Shown in pieces: positions 27,701 through 35,700 of a stretch of 64,000 nt of DNA; the stretch's first letter is position 1, and each line of letters begins with the position of its first letter. The stretch lies in NCBI GenBank assembly GCA_905160935.1, contig CAJHZI010000463.1, forward strand, positions 1,476,001 to 1,540,000. The letters are read 5' to 3'. A program made the position numbers and the translations under genes. The DNA is from Enchytraeus crypticus (taxonomy: Eukaryota > Annelida > Clitellata > Enchytraeida > Enchytraeidae). The notes below the pieces were generated by a model that did no database searches, was not told where the DNA came from, and saw only the letters and a list, made by a program, of their open reading frames with translations.

Positions 27701-29642
27701 CAGAGCACGACTCCTAGCTGTATCAACAAAAGAAGCAGCGACTGGCTTCACGCTTCCCTGTTGCTTCTTGTGGGCTATTTTTGACAATGAGGCGATTCGA
27801 GTAGCGTTAGTTTCCGTTTAAGGGCGAAAACTTGCGAGCCTCACATGTGCCCCTGCGGTCATGAAGTCGACGCTTTAGGTCTCCACGGCCTCTCCTGCAA
27901 ACGAAGCTCAGGTAGAATGTCTCGCCATCACAATTTAAATGACTTAATATGGCGAGCACTTTCAAGAGCAGGCATCCCTTCCTCTAAGGAACCAAGTGGG
28001 TTGTCCAGATCAGACGGCAAGCGTCCGGACGGCATGACTTTAGTGCCCTGGTGCAACGGTAAATGTGCCGTTGAGACGTCACGGTCATTGACACTATGGC
28101 AAACTCCTACCTGAATACGACTTCAGTCACAGCCGGTGGAGCTGCTGTTCATGCCGCCTCTAGGAAGTTGGATAAATACCGTGATCTGTCCTTAGCATAT
28201 GAAGTTGTTCCGGTGGCCATTGAAACCATGGGCCCGATGAATCCCGAAGGAGTTGACTTTATTAATGGAAAAGGCAGACTTTTTGCAGAGCAAACCGGCG
28301 ATGAGCGAGAGACTTGTTTTCTTTGGCAAAGGCTTTCCATGACTTTGCAAAGATTTAATGCAGTCTGCTTCAATAATTCTTTTAAGCCGTTTGATGACCT
28401 CGAGTAGCCGGGCGGCGATTCAGCACGTATTGCTTGCATCGTTTTTATCAAACCCCAGGTTCTTTACACCGGGGTAAAAAAAATTAAAAGAAAGATAATA
28501 ATAATAATAATAATAATTATTATTATTATTATTATTATTATATCAGTAGATTACCATATAAATAAATCAATTTACAATAATGTTACTCACACTGACGCCC
28601 GGGGGCCCCTGCTGACCGGTACGACCCTGCGGGCCCATCTCACCCTGAGGGCCTGGAGCCCCTGGGTCCCCTGGGCGTCCCGGGTAGCCAGGTGGGCCCT
28701 GAAATATTACCAAACAAAAACACCTTATAATCATGAAATATCGAAACATTCAATTTGATAGCTTTTGAAATTAGAAGCCACGATATATTAATTTTGATGA
28801 TGTTTTAATTCTGCAACGTAATGTCTATTGTATCTCTACCTATTGCCCTCGGTTTGCCTTTGATTTAATAGTGCTAGATGTTGTCATAGAAGACAGTGTC
28901 ACTCCAAACGTTTTGTTGTTGTTGTCTTTGCTTAATAATTTAGCCTAACATATATTTCGGAAAAGAGTTGCTCAATTCTAATCGTTAGCTAGATTATTTA
29001 ATTATATTTGTGTATAGTGATCTTCCCCGTGTTGTGCTCGGCTGTGGTTGGACCACTGCAGAATTGGGCAACCGTAAACAATCTGCCGCGTGTACGTAAG
29101 AGGCCACTAAAGGCAGGAGCTGAGGATGGCAAGAGGGGACCCACCTCACCATGGAATATTTCCCCCAGGATTAAATGGTAATTAATCCACCAAATTGAGA
29201 AAGGCAACGGGAAACCACCTCAGAAGCCATATTTTTTCCAAGCTATAGGTTACATAAGGTATGGATAAGGCATAGACTTTGTGAAGGGATTAACTTGTTG
29301 GTCTAAGGAGTGCTCTTATGGAGCGAGAAAGCAGACATTGAGTATGAATATGTACCTTGAACCTGCCTCTTGGCAGTGCACTGAAGAGAAGAGATAGTCA
29401 TCTATAGGAAACCCGTCTTGTGTCCGGGGTTACTAAAGAATAGATGAACCGTTGACAGCATGTGTCGTAAAAGGTGACAAAGCACTAAAATCCAAACCAA
29501 AGTCAGAAAGGGCATTCGGTTGGTAAGCGCTTCGTTTCCAAAAATTGCTATGAAAATTCTAAATCCCGATCTCAGCTAGACTGGGATTCAAGTGAAGATG
29601 ATGATGAGTGATCTATAGGAAAACCTCTAGTGAACTATTCTT

Positions 29643-29720
<78 letters not shown>

Positions 29721-32700
29721 AGATAGCAGCAAAAAATAATGCATCCAACCCGAGTTCCGTTAAGTCCAGGCGATCCAGGAGGACATGTGACGTCACACTT
29801 ATTCTTATTTCTCGTTCTCTTTCCGTTCGCAATAGGTTCATCGTATTCAACCTGATTCTGCAACAACCAGCCAGAAACGTTCAAATAGAGAGAATTTTAG
29901 ATACATAATTCTTGTAAAATTCGCATAGGTATCAGATTAGGAGTACTTGAACTTTGTTTAAAGCTCGTAAAGGTGCAGTACAATATAAACTATCTGAAAA
30001 TGTAATTCAGTAAATAAATAGAAATTAGGTTTCTAATAGAAATATTTTAACATTATTTTGGACAAAATAGCCCGTTTATTTTGTTGCAATAGCAATATTT
30101 GCATTCGTTGTTTTTAAAGAAATAGTGTGTTCGTGGTCCGTACGTCTGAAATTGAACAACAGTAAAATGCACGTGTCGTAAACGGGAACTACTTAAGAAA
30201 ATAGGGAGGCAATGGGAAACCATCTCAGAAACTATTAATCCCAAGCTGTAAGCTAAATTAAAATTCAAATAAGGTATAGTTTTTGTAAAGGGTTAACTTG
30301 ATCGGTGGAGTGCACCGTAAACTGTGAATAGGAATGCAGGTACATTGGACCTGAAATTTGGAAAAATCCCAGAGAGGGAGATAGGGACAGGAAGAGAGAT
30401 GCAAAATGTATTTAACATTATAATTCAACAATTGTTTTATAAAGTTAGTTACAATTTTTTAAACATTTAACTAGCACATTATACAATAATTTCAAATATT
30501 TTATAATAAATAAATTTATGAATAGACATGGCAGCAAGGTTAAACTATCTAAGGTTCTGGTTGAGCTCCCGTTTAAAAAGTAAATACGCATTATAGTGAA
30601 ATGATCAACTATATTGATATCTATCACTTTTTAATACCACATGTTTAAACCGTTATGCAATATAATTCCATTTTCCGTACAACTAGTCCAGCGAATGTCC
30701 GAGATTTTACTCTAAGATCAGCGCGGCTGGGATTCGAACCCACGAGGGTTCAATTCAACTCAGGATCTGTCATTTAAAACTTCATGACGTTACCCCTACG
30801 CATATTTATGCACGATATGGCACATCTCAGCGACGTCTTGAGAAGTAGTATGGTTATAAATGACGCATAGGAATATGCCATCGCCTGCAGGCATAATTTC
30901 ATACACGAGTCTACATGCCTGATTTCTTAGATTCAGATTTTTAATTCAGTTTTCTCTAAACACAAACAAGTAACATATAAATCCATTTCATTAATGAATT
31001 ATGAAATTCTTTTTAGATCTCTTTTATCCATTAAATTTATAATTTATAAATGAGATATATTCATAAGAAAACCTGAGTTGATGAAGCTGATTCCAGTCCT
31101 CGTGGAAGATTGAACTGATCTAGGGCTGACTTTTCAAGATTTTTGATAAACATGAAAAAATAAAAAATAATTATTTGATAGTAGGTCTAGGCATGTCTAG
31201 ACATTTTAAAGTGCAGGCTGTTTACCAGTTCTATAGCCTATATAATTGGCAGTAGGCCTACGTTTGTCCTATAAGTCAGAGATAGCGTTTTAATTTCAGT
31301 AGGACGGCTAGTAACTATTGTATATTCCCTGAGATGCGAAAAGCGATCCAAACAATAAATTTATATACTTAATGTTAGAACAACCATTTGTACAGGGCGT
31401 AAAGTCTAATCTGTTCAAGAAAAAATTATTTCTATGGGTTTATCTATCGTTCAACAATTTGGTTACTTAAGTTGCTTGCTCCGTAGACGACTTGTTGTGG
31501 GCTTCTTAATATGAAGCCACTAAATTAATGTATATGCTGTCAAGAGCCTACTATCAACTTTTCTCTTAATTATTACTAAAATAATTACTACTGTAATTTT
31601 TTTTATATTACTGTAAATTAAATTTATTTCCAAGAAATTTGATCAAAATTTAAACAAACTGTAAGAGCTTATTCTTATTTAAATTCAGAAAAGAATATAG
31701 CCAAATCCTAAAAAGGAAAAATGCAATTTATCTTTTTCATTTCTTCACGTTGCTGTCTTCTGTTGGAGCATGCAACTCACATGAATATTGCATTTAAATG
31801 CAGGCACTATTCACTCCTGCAACTCACCTGTGATAATTCTTCGCATTTATATTTTCTGGGTAACTCAGAGTCGCAGTGAAATAAAATCGTCTGCAAATCA
31901 GTCTGCGCAATACAAATAATACGTATTTTCTATTATAATGAACTTTATATTTTAACAAAATCAAAATCGAGCAAATTTTACGTAACTATGGTCCTAATCT
32001 AGACACATATTTATAAATAAAGGCTAAACTATCCGTATATATAAATGCTTGATGGGATAGATAAATGCTTAAAGAATTAATACTTGATGGATTAGTGATT
32101 AACGTGTTAATGCTTGATGGATTAATTATTTTTTCTCATTGTGGTTGACATCCCACCACAATTTCTCGCATCTCTCGCATCGTACAACGATGCTAAGCCT
32201 CAAAAAGGTCATGCAGCACTCCTGCATTACTAAATTTACTCAAGAAATTTTGATAAACAACGCTGAACCTGATTACCGCCCAATCGCCTCAAAACAATTA
32301 CAACAAGCGTCATTCATCTGAGGTGGTTATTCAGCGAATGGAAATGCAGAAATAAAAGACAATCATCTCCCGATCCGGAGGCAGGATAAAAATGATAAAC
32401 AAATTTATTATAGTCTAGACACCAGAGAATTTAAAGTAGCATATTATTGAGTCGTTGGAAATGTGGATATGGATAAGGATGAAGAAGATTAGCTGGGCTC
32501 AAAAAGATATAAATGAAGCAGTATTGAAGAGAATGTGTACAAATAAACGGTTGGTAAATGCTACAAGAAATAGGAAGAAGAATTAGATAATTGAGATTTG
32601 GAATGTTAGATGATTAACGATCAACTCGTATGTTGACATGAGGAGGAAAACGGAAGACAGAGAAGAGTAAGGGCGTTATATACCATGGACCTGCCAGTAG

Positions 32701-35700
32701 GCAGTGTACTAAGAGAGATAGAGGCTCTAGCTATGAATAGTGACTTCCTTTCTTAATGGATGGCGCATTAGAACTACGGAAATAGAATAGATGGGTTGCG
32801 GCTCACATCTAAGACTAACCGGAACCGTCTCTTCATCGAAGTTCTTAGCGACATGGATGAATCCAGAGACGTCCATGGGACCTCGTGGCAGCAGGACTGC
32901 CGTGGACTGAGTCCTACAGTCGATGTACAGTTCCATCTGACTCCTATCCATCCGCAACTGAACCACGTGCCATGATCTGTCGAACAACTGATGCATAATC
33001 AATCAATCAATCAATCAAAACGATCAGTCACTTAAAATATAATAAAATCAATCAATCAATCAAAACGATCAGTGACTTCAAATATAATCAAATCAACCAA
33101 TCATTCAAAACGATCAGTAACTTAAAACATAATCTGATCAATGAATCAATCAAAACGATCAGTCATTTAAAACATAATCAAATCAATCAATCAATCGAAA
33201 CGATCAGTCACTTAAAACATAATCAAATCAACCAATCAAGCAAAACGATCAGTCACTTAAAACATAATCCTATCAACCAATCAATCAAAACGATCAGTCA
33301 CTTAAAACATAATCTAATCAATCAGGAGATCAAGTCAATCAATTGAATAGATCCGTCAATCACAGTGTTGTAAATAAATCCATCTATCAGAAGATTCTAA
33401 GGATGGGCTTGATTATTTTAATTAGACTCACGCTCTTCACATGCGTTATTCCAGCACTCTTTGAGTATTTGATTATTAAAGTTTATTATTTCTTAACTTT
33501 GGTGGAACGAGAAAAAAAAGAAAATCTGGAAAATAAAGATTAGCATGAATATTTTCCCAAGATGTAATTTTATGGGATATGAATGTAAGCTTCATATCCA
33601 TTAAAATGTTAGAATAGAAGAACTTAAATTTATTGAACTGCGGCTCGTCCTTCAAATAATCATCGAAAACAAATACCCGCTTCCTCACTTCATTAATTTT
33701 TACAATGTATGCTAAATACTCATTATTTGTAATTGGTATCAGAAAAGAAACATTTAAATAAATAAATAAATAAAAATATTATTGCATTGTAACAAACTTT
33801 CTGCAAGTCATTCCCGTAAGTGAACATGAGTGTTTGTATCTGGAGCTGATAGTCCAATACATAAACCCGGACGTCCTTAGTTCTACCGTTGAGATGGACA
33901 GCGAACTGAGTTCTTCCGTCAGCTCCGTCTATCCGGATCAGATCCCAGGATTCTCTGTGCGAGCGTCCTGTCATCCTCAGGACTGCTGTGAAGGAAAACT
34001 TACTGGGAAGTCCATATGGAAAGAGCGACCTGTCAGATATTGTATGGAAAACATTGCAGTAAAGGTCACAAATTCTTATTAGCTCTTTAGGACTGAGAAA
34101 TATATAACATTGCACATTGGGTCAGGAAACACAGATGCTTGTTTAAGGCCCATTTCCCCCTTCCTCTCCATGGTTAGTAGTAGACGTGCCTTTTGATAGC
34201 GTTTTAATTGCAGCCGGCGCCGATTTAAGAATAACCTTCCAAAACCCTGGGATTTTGTAATTCAAAGCTGTCAACACTCGTTTTTCCAAGGTGGTCACCC
34301 AACCATGTAGTAACCGAGGCCGACTTAGCTTAATTTCGATTAGTGACGCGCAACTAAACCAATTAAGTGCGCCAAATCCCGCCGTCGCCGAAATAGTGTT
34401 ATAGTTTTACGATAATGCATAAATGCACCGTCAACGTTTTTCATTGCGTATTTCAACCCAAAGGTCAACCCATAGGACTATCATAAGCAACGTTGGCAGA
34501 GGTTAAAACCAGATATACAATACCTCATATCTATCACAATACCTCCTATCTATTGCAAAACCTCTATCTATCACAATACCTCCTATTAAAAATCCTCTAT
34601 GTATCACAATACCTCTAGTTACGCTGCCAGCTCATTAATAACATGTTAGGGTCTTCGGACCATTATGCCCTTTCATTTTCACATGTAGTGGTTGTATTTT
34701 TAAATTTGTAATTTGTATTATGTGAAATGAATAAATGTTTAAAATTAAATTAAATTAAATCTTGTCTACTGCATTGCGGAATTTAGTCAAGTTCTTCTAA
34801 ACAAATTAGTAGTAGATATGACAAACTAACAGATCAACAATGTACCTGGTTGGTATTCGTATTTCTGAGTGCTTCTGAATATGATACGCGACGTGAAGGG
34901 AGTTCGTGCCCATGATCTGACTGACTCCGGGAATGTTTGATCCAGACCCGAGTTTAGATAGAAAGTTAAAACCTTAAATAACAAGATTAATTTACTAGAC
35001 TATACTAGATAGCATGATAGCACGTGAAATAAATCACATAGCGGTGAGGTGAATATATTATATATATGTATATATAATATGTCTGAACTTTGTAGTGGGA
35101 TTAACTTGTTGATGCTATATCGTCTGTTTTCTCGCTCTTATTGAGCGAGAAAACAGACTTTGAGTATGAATATGTACCTTGAACCTGCCACTTGGCAGTG
35201 CACTGAAGTAGAAGTATGTATACATGTATATAGGTATAAAGGTAGATATGTAGTATCCGTGCTGTGGCTTAGGAATCAGTTATTCCTAAGCCACATAACT
35301 ATAGCACTGTGTAACACTATAAATGTTGCTATAACTATAACCCTGTGGTTGAAAAATTTCTAGCAATTTGAATAGAATAAAACTTTTGCTTACCTCTTCG
35401 TCTGTAGCGGCTCATGGCTGGTAATATTTCAGCATTGTACTAAACAACTTTGAAAAGTTATTTGAAAATATTACATGTCCAATCTATATAAAACTCTCTT
35501 ACATCAATAATTATTGTTTTGTTGCCACTGTGATGCTTCACTCACCAAAGTTGATAGAAATCCTATATGCATCCCACGTTGTATCGGCGACACTGAGGAA
35601 TAGAACAAACGTAAAGCATGCATCGTAAGAGACGACTGAGCAAGAACTAATGAATGCAATGGAAACAACATCAGAAGCCGTCTTTTTCAAAAGCTACAAG

